This document shows positions 31,713 to 42,100 of a stretch of 64,000 nucleotides of DNA, piece after piece. The position numbers and the translations under genes were made by a program. This stretch comes from Herminiimonas sp. (GTDB lineage Bacteria; Pseudomonadota; Gammaproteobacteria; Burkholderiales; Burkholderiaceae_D): NCBI GenBank assembly GCA_028292265.1, contig JAQGMR010000052.1:62001-126000 (forward strand), in the 5' to 3' direction. The notes beneath the pieces are model-generated. The model had not been told where the DNA came from. It made no database searches and saw only the letters and a program-made list of their open reading frames with translations. The number at the start of each line of letters is the position of its first letter. The first letter of the stretch is position 1.

Positions 31713-33509
31713 ATGCTAGACGACGGGACGCCAATCCTGTCCATTCTATTGATGCCTCCCCACATTTCCAACCAAATCGCCTCGGCTTCCCCCGTCGCTT
31801 TCCCCACCCATTCTGCACGAGCCGGCGCGGCTAATGCAAGTGCAGACGCAGTGCCTAAATCTGTCCGTAAGGCGCTTCGCGACACATTCGGCCATGAACA
31901 CTTCCGCCCGGGGCAGCGGGAGGTAATCAACAATGTAATGCAGCAACGCCACACCCTCGCTGTCATGCCGACTGGAAGCGGCAAATCGCTTTGCTATCAG
32001 CTGCCGGCCCTCGCACTGCCAGGCATGACCATCGTCGTATCGCCGCTGATCGCTCTAATGAAGGATCAAGCAGAAAAACTTGAACAGGCAGACGTCGACG
32101 CCGAGGTCCTTAACAGTTCCTTGACCAATAGCGAGCAGGCGACCGCTGTGCGCAATATTGAAAGCGCGGCGACCGACTTTGTTTTCACCACCCCGGAGCG
32201 CCTTGCAGACCCTGAATTCCTCGCGACGCTGCAGCGTCAAGAAATCGACCTTTTCGTCATTGATGAAGCGCACTGTATCTCGCAATGGGGGCACGACTTC
32301 CGGCCGGCCTATCTCGGTCTCAAGACCGTGATCGAAGCGCTTGGAAAGCCGACGGTCCTGGCGCTGACAGCGACGGCACCGGCACGAGTAATTGAAGATA
32401 TAGGCAACCAACTTGGGCTGGAGTCGCTCGATGTCATTAATACCGGCATCTACCGCCCAAACCTTCAATATCGCGTGCAACAGGTCACGACTGACCATGA
32501 GAAGACGATGGCCGCGACACGACTCGTTCGCGACACACCGGGCAGTGGCATCGTCTATGCGGCGACCATCAAGGCGGCGGAAGCAATGGCTGAAGCGCTC
32601 CGAAGCGCAGGCCAAGACGTCGCCTGCTATCACGGACAGATGGGAAGTCGGCAGCGACGCGAGAGCCAGGACAAATTCATGAACGGGGAGTGCCGCTTGA
32701 TGGTAGCGACGAACGCGTTCGGCATGGGAATTGACAAGCCTGATATCCGATTCGTCATTCACGCACACATTCCTGCGAACCTCGAAGTCTATTACCAGGA
32801 GTCGGGACGCGCGGGTCGGGACGGCGAACCGGCAATCTGCACCCTCCTCTACCTCGCCGCGGACAAGCGACTGCAGCAGTTCTTTCTGGCCCGGCGGTTT
32901 CCGGATGCCGAGGACTTCAAGGCGGTCTACGCGGTTTTCAAGGATCTGCCTTCCGACGGCGTGCTCGATCTCAAACGGATCAGGGACAAGCTGCCGCAGA
33001 TAGCGTCGAGCCGACTTCAGGTGGTACTCAAGCGTCTTGCCGACGTTGGCTATATCGAGCACTCATCAGACCTCAACTATGCGTTATGTGACGGGGATGT
33101 GCGCCCTCGCAGCCTGATCGAACTTGCGGAAAGTTATCTCACAAAGGACGATAACGACCATCGCGCCCTTGAGCAAGCCATCTTCTACGCCCAAACGGGC
33201 TATTGCCGATGGAAGGTACTTCTCGACTATTTCGAGGAATACAGCGACTGGGAAAAGTGCGGGTCCTGCGACAACTGTCAGAACCCTCCTGAGCAGCGTC
33301 TCTCCGACGTGGAGCAAGCGATCCCGGCATCGTCGCCGCACATCGTCCAGACTGCGGTTCGGACCGCGCTAAAGTCGGGCGACCGTGTGAGCGTTCGGAA
33401 ATACGGCGAAGGCGTGGTGGACCATGCGAATGGGGAGAAGGTTGGCATCCGGTTCCCGGACGGGGCGATCCGCGTCTTCCTCTGCTCGAGGGTCGAACCA
33501 GTCAACTAA
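31713..33509 (+). CDS. recQ: ATP-dependent DNA helicase RecQ
   Basis: 3'-5' superfamily 2 helicase acting in recombination and fork repair. It has Walker A MPTGSGKS (about 86-93), DEAH-type IDEAHCISQWGHDFRPAY (about 182-199), motif VI YYQESGRAGRDGEP and a zinc-binding CGSCDNC near 515. At 598 residues it carries the RecQ C-terminal zinc/winged-helix region but no recognisable HRDC domain; the last 60 residues form a short beta-rich end (GEGVVDHANGEKVGIRFPDG). ATG 31713 with GGAAC upstream is preferred; ATG 31752 is possible. Confidence 0.94.
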   Translation: MLDDGTPILSILLMPPHISNQIASASPVAFPTHSARAGAANASADAVPKSVRKALRDTFGHEHFRPGQREVINNVMQQRHTLAVMPTGSGKSLCYQLPALALPGMTIVVSPLIALMKDQAEKLEQADVDAEVLNSSLTNSEQATAVRNIESAATDFVFTTPERLADPEFLATLQRQEIDLFVIDEAHCISQWGHDFRPAYLGLKTVIEALGKPTVLALTATAPARVIEDIGNQLGLESLDVINTGIYRPNLQYRVQQVTTDHEKTMAATRLVRDTPGSGIVYAATIKAAEAMAEALRSAGQDVACYHGQMGSRQRRESQDKFMNGECRLMVATNAFGMGIDKPDIRFVIHAHIPANLEVYYQESGRAGRDGEPAICTLLYLAADKRLQQFFLARRFPDAEDFKAVYAVFKDLPSDGVLDLKRIRDKLPQIASSRLQVVLKRLADVGYIEHSSDLNYALCDGDVRPRSLIELAESYLTKDDNDHRALEQAIFYAQTGYCRWKVLLDYFEEYSDWEKCGSCDNCQNPPEQRLSDVEQAIPASSPHIVQTAVRTALKSGDRVSVRKYGEGVVDHANGEKVGIRFPDGAIRVFLCSRVEPVN

Positions 33510-33793
33510 AACCCGCGCCGGCCAAGAGAAGCGGCGCGCGACATCCGATCTGTATCCATGTCAGCAGCCGCCCCCGCAGGATAGAAAATTTGTCCAGGGA
33601 ACGGCATATCCTCATTGCGTATCACCGATACCGACCTGAGGCCCGAATTTCGACGGCGACGCCGACCAGACTAGCGAAGAAGCATTCTTGTGTTAGGTCA
33701 AACGCCGGTCACGCCCTTAGTCAACTGCACCCCGTGCACCGGCGTTTTCCGGAAAGGGCTTGCCCCATGTTGACAATCCATCGAGAGAAAATC

Positions 33794-34144
33794 ATGAAAA
33801 AACTGTCTGTTCTATTGCTTGCACTGTTCGCATCCGCCGCCTTCGCTCAGTCGACCGCGCCATCAAGTTCTTCCACCACCGGTTCAAGCGCCACCGCCCC
33901 GGCGGCGAGCGAGAAGAAAGCCGATGCCAAGGCGACTACCAAAGCCGACGCGAAAACTGATGCAAAAGCAGAAAAGGCCGCCGCCAAAGCCGACAAGGCC
34001 AAGGCAAAAGCCGATGCCAAGGAAGCGAAAGCCAAGGCCAGCGCAGACGCAAAGGTCGCAAAGGCAAACGCAAAAGCCGATGCAAAAGCCGCCAAGTCCG
34101 ACGCCAAGTCCTCTACAAGCACCGACACCAAGGCTACGAAGTAA
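33794..34144 (+). CDS. Secreted Ala/Lys/Asp-repeat protein
   Basis: A 116-residue protein: Sec signal peptide (MKKLSVLLLALFASAAFA), a Ser/Thr-rich stretch, then about 75 residues made almost entirely of A, K, D and E in irregular KADAK units, probably one long charged helix. GAGAGAAA precedes the ATG and a strong terminator follows. No enzymatic domain is visible. The composition resembles the helical middle of TolA or histone-H1-like proteins, but the signal peptide argues for the periplasm or outside. Function unknown. Confidence 0.8.
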   Translation: MKKLSVLLLALFASAAFAQSTAPSSSSTTGSSATAPAASEKKADAKATTKADAKTDAKAEKAAAKADKAKAKADAKEAKAKASADAKVAKANAKADAKAAKSDAKSSTSTDTKATK

Positions 34145-34162
34145 TATTTAAGGAACCTTCCG

Positions 34163-34193
34163 ACGGCAGGAGACATCGCCTGCCGTGTTTTTT
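34163..34193 (+). terminator. Intrinsic terminator after KADAK-repeat gene
   Basis: ACGGCAGG (34163-34170) pairs with CCTGCCGT (34179-34186), loop of 8 nt, followed by G and a run of six T (34188-34193). Confidence 0.9.
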
Positions 34194-34269
34194 GCGGGGG
34201 GTCGCATCTCCCGAATTCTGGACGCGCCTTCATCGGTCTCGCTACGCGCCACCAATCAGCAATGCTTTC

Positions 34270-34584
34270 TTATTCCTGAACGCAGTTCCTGCGGATTGGC
34301 TGGTATCGAATGAGCGCGTCGTACATGCTGACAATGGACCGAATGTTCTCCTGAATTCCAGGTTCGTTTTCCTGTTGCGGTGTCGCGACGTCTGGAGGCA
34401 GGGCGCGCAGGTCTCGCACACGGCTCAAAAACTCGACAAATTGCGGCCGAATTTCGGAAGGTACGTCCTTCTCGGTAAGACGGGACAAATGCATCGTAAC
34501 GGCGTTCGCGAGTCGCTCGGACTGGGGTTCTGATCCAGCCAGCCGATATACCGCCAGATGAAACTGTTTCCAGGCAACTGACAC
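34270..34584 (-). CDS. Hypothetical protein, 104 residues
   Basis: I do not recognise the family. The protein is soluble and mostly helical by composition, with no signal peptide. A strong AGGAGA ribosome-binding site lies 8 nt before a GTG start (34584), and this is the main reason to call it real. It begins SVAWKQFHLAVYRLAGSEP and has a conserved-looking EFLSRVRDLRALPPD region. It is 64 nt downstream of the winged-helix regulator at 34649-35467 and may be in one transcript with it. Confidence 0.6.
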   Translation of the reverse strand: MSVAWKQFHLAVYRLAGSEPQSERLANAVTMHLSRLTEKDVPSEIRPQFVEFLSRVRDLRALPPDVATPQQENEPGIQENIRSIVSMYDALIRYQPIRRNCVQE

Positions 34585-34648
34585 TGTCGCTCTCCTGTCT
34601 GGTTATTGAGTTTCCAATCGCATTGTCTGCATCGGCGCCAAGTCGGTA

Positions 34649-35467
34649 TTACGCCGAAAGCATCATTCCGGGCGAACCGAGCCCTTGGCGAGGGCGCATT
34701 TCCGTGGCACTCGATGTCTTTACCTTTTGACGGAGGCAATACCCCTGCCGGTAGACACTCGCCAATGTGAATTGGGACTTCGTAAGCATTTCCAGCTTTA
34801 GCCGCAGCTGAAAGATCGTTACTCTTATATTGCTGCCTTCGGTCGATTTTCCCGTCGATTTGAACAACAGGACAAGATCGCTAATCGGAATTACCGTCCC
34901 CATCTGGCTTAAAAACAACTCTGCTAGCGCGAACTCCGATCGCGTGAGCTTCATGTTCTTCCCAATGAAGGAGATCTCCCGCGATTCTGGCATAAGCGTT
35001 AGCGCGCCAAACTGAAGTTTGGCCTTCAAGATGTTTTTCCGTTTAAGAGAAAGCAGGATACGCCGAGACAGTTCCTGTCCCGAGACCGGCATGAAAACCC
35101 AGTCGCTCACGCATTCTGGAAATTCTCTCAACTCGCTGATTGCAGTCTTCGAGTCCAGGATCAGCACTACCGGCGAGAGGCTCGCCGGAACGGAAGGAGG
35201 ATTCTTAAGCAGAACCATGTCCTTTTTTTCCATGGCCTGAATCTTTGCGACCAGGTTTAAATCTTTCGCGTCGATCAGGATGACTGACGGAGAATCTGGA
35301 ATGTTGACAAGGTCTTCTACTTTGGGCGAGTCCGACAGATGAAAGATCTGCGCCGTCACCGGCTCGTTTTGTCGGGTGAGCTTCATGAAAGACGAATTCA
35401 AGTTGTCGACTTCCTTCAGGAGGATCTGAAACAAATCTTCACCGATTACCTTGAGATGGATTTCCAT
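34649..35467 (-). CDS. Atypical response-regulator-like winged-helix protein (paralogue 1)
   Basis: A 272-residue probable DNA-binding regulator. The C-terminal half (about 160-255) is an OmpR/PhoB-type winged helix: LTRSEFALAELFLSQMGTVI, recognition region SNIRVTIFQLRLKLEML, and wing VYRQGYCL. The N-terminal half resembles a receiver fold in layout (VILIDAKDL, then SDWVFMPVSGQELSRRIL before the linker). The acidic pocket is unclear, and the usual Lys before Pro is Met, so phosphorylation is doubtful. GGGGAG lies 7 nt before ATG 35467. It is divergent from the giant regulators and paralogous to 42680-43468. Confidence 0.82.
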   Translation of the reverse strand: MEIHLKVIGEDLFQILLKEVDNLNSSFMKLTRQNEPVTAQIFHLSDSPKVEDLVNIPDSPSVILIDAKDLNLVAKIQAMEKKDMVLLKNPPSVPASLSPVVLILDSKTAISELREFPECVSDWVFMPVSGQELSRRILLSLKRKNILKAKLQFGALTLMPESREISFIGKNMKLTRSEFALAELFLSQMGTVIPISDLVLLFKSTGKSTEGSNIRVTIFQLRLKLEMLTKSQFTLASVYRQGYCLRQKVKTSSATEMRPRQGLGSPGMMLSA

Positions 35468-35847
35468 TGGCACTCCCCGAGTTTTTTGCTGGCCATTAAA
35501 GGCGCAGTCATTTTTTGCCTGTACCGGCATTGAGTGGCGAAATGTTTAAGTCAGTTCGCCTATTTCTAAACTATTCCTTTTATTAAGGCGTTTAACGAAC
35601 CGCTGTGCGGATCGAGGACGAATATTAATTTCCGTGTACCAATATGTTGGGTTATTCGGCGATGTTTGCAGTAAAGTTATTCCCAGGTGCATTACAGATG
35701 CCTTACGTATCGGTTCGAATTGTGAGGAAACAATAAATTGTTGAACCAATTGTTTTAACGGGGCATGGAGCGCCACCATGATTGCGTCAGGCTTCCTGGG
35801 CGCAGAATGCCGCCGGCCACCGTCTTGTGATTTGTTTAGCATGAGGG
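35468..35847. other. 380-nt AT-richer divergent control region
   Basis: Separates the leftward winged-helix gene from the rightward STAND pair and is visibly richer in A+T than its neighbours. It contains heptamer repeats (35718-35754). A minus-strand open frame of 98 codons spans 35546-35842 but has no recognisable family and no clear ribosome-binding site, so I do not call it. Confidence 0.55.
35718..35754. repeat. AATTGTT direct repeats, possible regulator site
   Basis: AATTGTT occurs at 35736-35742 and 35748-35754 (12-bp period), with a related AATTGTG at 35718-35724. They lie roughly 95-130 bp before the start of the STAND pair. A reverse-orientation copy occurs at 42545-42551, upstream of the second winged-helix gene. 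OmpR- and SARP-type winged helices commonly bind direct heptamer repeats, so this is a plausible operator, but the motif is AT-rich and could be chance. Confidence 0.4.
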
Positions 35848-38800
35848 TTGCGATTGAGGGCCACCGTAGCGACTGTTAATGCAGTACCCGTCCATGCACT
35901 CGATAGTGTGGGGGCGATAAGGCTGCCCAAGCGATATTCCAAGTTCTCCAAGCCGCGCCTTTTAAATATATTGGTCCGTGGTGCCTTGTTCGAGCGTCTT
36001 AGCATGCACGTGGAGGACCGATCGACGATCTGGATTAGCGCACCGCCTGGCGCTGGCAAGTCAACATTAGTCGCAAGCTTCGTAGCCCACGCCCACATTT
36101 CGGCCATTTGGTACAAGGTAGACGAAGGCGACAACGATACGGCTTCGTTTTTGGCGTTCCTGGGCAAGGCGGTAAGGAGCGACGGTGCCGAAGCAATTCG
36201 AATGACCGCCGCACTGCATCCTGATCCCCTGGCAAACTTCTTCCATCAGTTCTACGCTCGAGTCCCCGCCGGATCCGTCCTCGTGTTTGACGACGTCCAG
36301 AATCTCGACTGGAACCTCGCGGGAAACATTCTTGAGGCTGCGATCGCGGCAGCGCCGCCCGAGGTATGTCTGTGTTTTGTTAGTCGAGAGTCGTTGCCGG
36401 TCACCCTTGAGCGCCAACGCGGCAGTCGCCCCCTCGTACAGATTGGTTGGCGCGCGCTGCGTCTGGACGAAACAGATTCACTGCTCCTGGCTGGGATACA
36501 GACGAGCGAGGAAAACGAAAAGCATCGTTACTGGCTGACGCTCACGGACGGGTGGGCCGCCGGCATCGTTATATTGCGTAACCATTCCCATGAAGCCGAG
36601 CTCGGCGCCCATCCGACGATTTCGCAGGATGCCCTCGACATGGCGTTCCATTACTTCGCGCAGGAGGCACTGGGTCTGCTAACGCAAACAGAGCAATACC
36701 TGCTTCTCATGCTGGCGCATATGCCGGACTGGTCACGCGAGGAGGCGGAGGAAGTAACTGGTAGTGATTCCACGGGGGCGCTTCTGGAAAGGCTCCACGG
36801 AAAAGGATTGTTTGTCGACTGCAGGAAGCCTGAAGGCGGTGACGTCGAGCACTTCCATTTCCACCCCATGTTTCAGAAGTTTCTCGAACTTGAATCCAGC
36901 CGGCTGCTTCCCGCCTCAGTCAATGCCACCCTTGGCTCGCGTATCGCTGGCGTGTTCCTACGCCGCGGACAAGTCTTTGAAGCGGCATGGCGGTATCGAG
37001 ATGGTCACGACTGGAACGCCCTATCCTCGCTACTTCTGAAGGTAGCGCGCCATATGATTGCAAATGGCCAGGGGAAGTCGTGGCGGGAATGGCAGCAATG
37101 GCTGCCAGAGCATGTCAAAGACGAAGCTCCATGGTTGTTGTATTGGGAGGGCTATTACCTCAATTTCGTAGACAACAGGCAGGCCCGCCTCACCATTAAC
37201 AGGGCCGAAGCAGCCTTTACCACCCATGGCGACCTTCGCGGCGGCCTGCTCGCGGTTGCCCTGATGATCGACAATATCATCCCCAGTTTCAGCAAGCCTG
37301 GCTACACGCCGTTGCAACGCTGCGTCGACGCCATGAAGTCGCGGATGGCCGCTTTGCCCGCTGGGTCGCTGTCGGCGGACGACCAGATTCTGATTCAGTC
37401 GCGATTGATTGCGGCATTGGCTTTTTCAGGAAGCAGCGACGGCATAGCGCTCCGCGCCGCCGTGGACGCCTGCGTGCAGGCGATCAGGCTCGCGCACGAT
37501 GATGAAGCACGTCTCACCGCCGCTACTTACCTGATCGCCTTCGCGCACTGGTTCGGCTTTCACGAGGCCGGATCGATGATCTCGCTAGTCGAACCGATTG
37601 CCGGGAAAGAGACGGTTAGAGCGACCATACGGCTGTGGTGGTACTTCCAACTCGCCCGCTGGCAGCTCGACATTCGCGGCGACCCCGCACGTGCGCTGCA
37701 AGCGATGCGCCGTGCAACAGAATTGGCATCGATTCACGGCTTGCAGGATGTGTTCGACTTCCGACTAGAGCTTAAGCGCCTGTTGCTATTGATCTGCACC
37801 GGAAACCTTGAGGAGGCACGGACCGTGATGGCCCAGATGCGGACTGCTTTCACGCCCGGCACCGAGATAGAAGAAGCGCGATTTCGAATGGTTGAAGCGC
37901 TCTTTCATGCCGGGAGCGGCGAGCTGGCGCTGGCGGTGCGCATTTGCACCGAGGTGTTTCGCGACGAGAGTCGCATCACCCCTTCGGAGCGCCCTCGATT
38001 CGCTGGCGTCCTCGCAGGCATTCATGCCATGGCAGGCGATTTCCCAGAGGCAGAAACGTGGAGCGCCCGCGCGATCGCAAGTGCGGCTTGCGCTGAACTT
38101 GATGTCTGGATCCAGTCACGTGAACTGTTACGGGCTTATCAGAGGCTAAGGGAAGGCAATCGCAAGGGCGCCGGCGCAATACTGCGTCGGGAACTACGGC
38201 GCCATCTTGCCAGTTCAATACCCGCCCTGCTGCCCCGTCTTCCCCACGTGGCCTCCGCCATCGCGGCGTTCGCGCTGGAAGAAGACATCGAGGCGGCCCA
38301 CGTAGGCGAGATCATCCGGCGGCAACAATTGTCGCCGAGTGATCCGGCTAATGCCGACTGGCCATGGATCGTTGCAGTGCAAGCTTTGGGGCCGATGCGC
38401 ATTCGCCAGCGCGGCGTCTTGCAGGAGGCAGCCGGGAAGACGCAGCAGCGGCCGCTATTGCTGCTCAAGGCGCTACTGCTGGCCGGATTCCCTGGAAGAC
38501 AAACGCATTCGCTAGCCGTTCAGCTTTGGCCCGATTCTGAAGACGCCATGACCGCGATGAACACTACGGTGCATCGGCTTCGAAAACTGCTGGGCACCGA
38601 TGGCGCTATCGTCGTAACGCAAGGCATCGTCACACTCGACGCCAGCATCGTCTGGTCCGACCTGAGCGCCTTTGCCCTTGTCTTGAGTCGTATCGACGCC
38701 TTGTCCGACGTCGCACCGTTGTCGCAGCTTCTATATCTTCAAAATGCAGTCTGCCGCCTTTACCGAGGCCCCTTGTTTGATGGTGACACCGAAAGCTGGG

Positions 38801-39147
38801 TCTCAGGCGCCCGAGACCGTTATCGGAATCACCTGGTCACGGCAGCCAGCAAGCTGGGATCGCGCCTTGAAGCGATGCACGCCTGGCCAGAGGCCAACCG
38901 CCTGTATGTCGTCGCCGGACAGGCTGACCCGTTAGTCGAAGTCATTCACCGCGGACTAATGCGCTGCGCCCACCGTCTCGAAGGCAAGGCCAGCGCCGCC
39001 ACGGCCTATCGGCAATGCCAGCAAACGCTTTCAGTTGTTTTGGGCAGCAAACCTTCAAGCGAGACAGTGGCGCTTGCAAAAGCGCTCGGCCTGGAACCGA
39101 AGTTGCAAGGCAGCCGCTCCAACTTACCGGTCCCCGGGGAGCCATGA
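35848..39147 (+). CDS. STAND ATPase regulator with C-terminal winged helix and BTAD (copy 1)
   Basis: A giant MalT/AfsR-like regulator of about 1,099 residues. An N-terminal LPKRYSKFSKPRL motif precedes Walker A APPGAGKST (about 65-73) and Walker B SVLVFDDVQ (about 143-151). A long helical (TPR-like) sensor region follows (about 330-830). The C-terminus is a SARP-type winged helix (about 837-925, MNTTVHRLRKLLG) plus a bacterial transcriptional activation domain (about 925-1080). The LuxR HTH of MalT is absent. The start is uncertain: TTG 35848, or TTG 35854 which has GAGGG 6 nt upstream. Its stop overlaps the start of the second copy (ATGA). The inducing ligand is unknown. Confidence 0.87.
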   Translation: MRLRATVATVNAVPVHALDSVGAIRLPKRYSKFSKPRLLNILVRGALFERLSMHVEDRSTIWISAPPGAGKSTLVASFVAHAHISAIWYKVDEGDNDTASFLAFLGKAVRSDGAEAIRMTAALHPDPLANFFHQFYARVPAGSVLVFDDVQNLDWNLAGNILEAAIAAAPPEVCLCFVSRESLPVTLERQRGSRPLVQIGWRALRLDETDSLLLAGIQTSEENEKHRYWLTLTDGWAAGIVILRNHSHEAELGAHPTISQDALDMAFHYFAQEALGLLTQTEQYLLLMLAHMPDWSREEAEEVTGSDSTGALLERLHGKGLFVDCRKPEGGDVEHFHFHPMFQKFLELESSRLLPASVNATLGSRIAGVFLRRGQVFEAAWRYRDGHDWNALSSLLLKVARHMIANGQGKSWREWQQWLPEHVKDEAPWLLYWEGYYLNFVDNRQARLTINRAEAAFTTHGDLRGGLLAVALMIDNIIPSFSKPGYTPLQRCVDAMKSRMAALPAGSLSADDQILIQSRLIAALAFSGSSDGIALRAAVDACVQAIRLAHDDEARLTAATYLIAFAHWFGFHEAGSMISLVEPIAGKETVRATIRLWWYFQLARWQLDIRGDPARALQAMRRATELASIHGLQDVFDFRLELKRLLLLICTGNLEEARTVMAQMRTAFTPGTEIEEARFRMVEALFHAGSGELALAVRICTEVFRDESRITPSERPRFAGVLAGIHAMAGDFPEAETWSARAIASAACAELDVWIQSRELLRAYQRLREGNRKGAGAILRRELRRHLASSIPALLPRLPHVASAIAAFALEEDIEAAHVGEIIRRQQLSPSDPANADWPWIVAVQALGPMRIRQRGVLQEAAGKTQQRPLLLLKALLLAGFPGRQTHSLAVQLWPDSEDAMTAMNTTVHRLRKLLGTDGAIVVTQGIVTLDASIVWSDLSAFALVLSRIDALSDVAPLSQLLYLQNAVCRLYRGPLFDGDTESWVSGARDRYRNHLVTAASKLGSRLEAMHAWPEANRLYVVAGQADPLVEVIHRGLMRCAHRLEGKASAATAYRQCQQTLSVVLGSKPSSETVALAKALGLEPKLQGSRSNLPVPGEP

Positions 39148-42100
39148 ACCAAAGCGAAATGCGGCTGGGCCGGCGAGACAAGCTGTATCCACCGGAACTG
39201 CACGACGTCATGGAGCGACCAAGACTGTTCGCCATGCTGGACCGGACCCGCCAGATGCACGCCGTAACCTGGATTGCGTCGCCGCCCGGCGCCGGAAAAA
39301 CGACATTAGTGGCGAGCTATCTGAGGCAAACGAAGCAAAAACCAGTCTGGTACCAGGTCGACGGCAGCGACGCGGACCCCGCCAGCTTTTTCTTCCATCT
39401 GTCGCAAGCAGTCCAGCATGTAGCTGTCATGCCTCGGTTCGCCTCGGAAGCGGCTCACAATGCCAAGGGCTTCGCATGGCATTTTTTCAGGGAGTTTTTC
39501 GACTGCCTGGAGACAGGCACGGTTGTAGTTTTTGACAATGTTCAGGATCTTGACTGGACGGAGCGGGGCGAAATTTTCGAGATCGCCCTGGAGTGCATTC
39601 CCGAGTCGGTGCACGTAGTTGTTGTCAGCCGTGACGCCCCCCCTGCCCGCCTCATCCGGCTTATCCTTTCACATGCGATTGGCACACTCGGGTGGGGCGA
39701 TATACGATTTAACACGACAGAGTCACAAGACCTTGCCCGTCTGGATGCTTCAATGTCCTCAAACAGCGCGCAGTGGCTTGAGCGTCTGGATGGATGGGCC
39801 GCCCGTCTGGTGCGGCTTGGACCCGCACTGTCGCCGTCGCCGGATGGCCGCAAGACCACCGTGCCGGACGGCCTCGAAACGGTGTTCGCCTATTTCGCGC
39901 ACGCGCTTTTTTCGACGATGCCTGATCATCTTCAGCATCACCTGATGACGATGTCTCTGCTGCCCTCACTTTCGGCGAGCGACGCGATAAAACTGACAGA
40001 TGATCCCGAGTCCGGCCAGTTACTCGAGAAGCTCTACCGGAATCGCATGTTCGTCGATCGTCGTGCCTCGGGCGACACAACCTACCAGTTTCATGCGCTG
40101 TTTCGTGATTTCTTGCGCCATGAAGCCGAGGCCAGAATACCTGCAGCAAAGTACAAGGAAGGGCTCAGGCGAGCCGCCTCACTTTTGCTCGGGCAGCGCA
40201 AGATCAATGAAGCCGCCGAGCTATATCGCGACGCCGGTGAATGGAAGCTGCTTGGGTCGCTTCTGCTCGACAATGCCAGGGAAATGCTGGCAGCCGGCAT
40301 GGCCTTGAGCTGGAGGGAGTGGCATGACTGGCTTCCTGGACATGTCGCGGCCGAAGAGCCATGGCTGGCTTTCTGGTTAGGCTATGCGCTCCACTTCGCC
40401 AGCCCGGAGGCGGGACGCAAGGCTTTGATCCGCGCCGAGAACATGTTCCGCGACCGGAACGACATGCCTGCCAGGCTACTTGTTACTTGCGGAATCCTTG
40501 ACGCCTACAGTTACTCCTGGAGCGATTTTGGCGAGGTCCCGTACTGGGTAAACGAAATGAACTCCGGGCTGCGCGCCGTCGATCCACGCTCGATAGACCC
40601 CAAGACGAACTTGCGGATTCACTCAACCCTTGTGCTCGCGTTACTGCTCACCGATGTACATTCGCCCCGCGTGCAGATCAGCGTCGAGCATGCCCGCAAT
40701 GCGCTTTCCCTGGTCGACAACCCCTCGGCCAGGCTTGCAGCCGCCAGCCGCCTGCTGTTCTACCCGGAGTGGCTGCCGACCGACATGGCGCACGGCCTGG
40801 CCGCCGAGCTTGACGGGGTCGCGGAGCATGAATCGCTTGCTCCGAGCCCTCGAGCATGGTGGTGCCTCGTCAGCGCGCAATGGCACGTCGAACAAGGTGG
40901 CGACCTGGACGCCGCACAGCGCCAGATAGCCATCGGCCTGCGTCTTGTCTCACGCTACGGCATGGATCGGCTTTATTTGCGGTTGCAAACCCTGCAGATC
41001 CTGGTGCACCTGGCGGCGGGCGATACCGGCACAGCTGGGCGCCTGATCGTTAGCCTGGAGTCGATGCTCGTGCCGGAGTCAAAGCTTGACCAGGCACGCT
41101 TCGCGACCGTGCAAGCGCAGCTCGCGCTGCAGACCGGCAGGACGCCGGAAGGTCTCGCCGCAGCACGACGAGCCCTCGCGCTGATCAAAGAGGACTGTCA
41201 GCCCGGGTCAGAACTACCAAGATTCGAGCGATTCATGGCGGCGGCCTTTTCTTCATCCGGCGATTTCGAAACCGCCGCCTCCTGGTATGAGAAAGCCATC
41301 CTCGATGCCGGCAAAAGCAACACGGAGCCAATGGAGCTGGAAAAGGAGATCTGCGCGGTGTACGCGGCACACCTTGGTGCCAATACCGACGATTCGCTTG
41401 CGCTGGTCACGTCAAGGCTGCAACCGGTGATGGCGCGTCATCGGCAATCTCGTGACCATGGCTTCTTCACCCGATTTCCGCTCCTTGCCGGACAGGTCGC
41501 CGCCCTTTGCCTGCGATGTGAGATTGAAGTGCTTCACGTCCAGGGGATAATCCGGCGCCAGCGCCTCCCACCGCTGGATCGCTCGGCAACAAACTGGCCT
41601 TGGCCTATCGCCATCCAGTCGCTCGGAAAGCTCTCCATCACGAATTCGGAAGCGTCGCACTCGCCTGCTGGCAAGGCGCAACAGCGTCCCTTGCAACTCC
41701 TGAAGGCCCTGCTGATTGCCGGATCTGGCGGAAGGCCGCAACAACAACTGACCTCGCAATTGTGGCCGGAGGCCGACGACCCTAAAGCAGCCATGAATGT
41801 AACGCTGCACCGTCTAAGAAAAATTCTGGGCGATGATCACGCCGTACGGGTGGAGAGTGGCGTCGTTTCACTCGATCCGCGGCTGGTGTGGACGGACATG
41901 GAGGCGCTAAACCACGTCTGCAGCAAGATTGCCGACGCACTGCCTGTTTCCACAAGCGGACAGTTGCGCCGCTTCGGCAAGGACCTGCTCGCGCTTTATG
42001 CCGGACCGTTACTCGACGGTGACGATACAAGCTGGATACTTCCGGCGCGCGAGAAAGCGCGGTCAACGTTTCTGCACGCTACCAACCAGCTCGGAATGCG

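Noticed and set aside
32055-33062. 335-codon open frame on the minus strand
   Set aside because: Antisense to recQ, which carries all helicase motifs.
35546-35842. 98-codon minus-strand frame in the divergent control region
   Set aside because: No family, no clear ribosome-binding site, and it covers the presumed promoter of the STAND pair. It could still be a small gene, but evidence is too thin.
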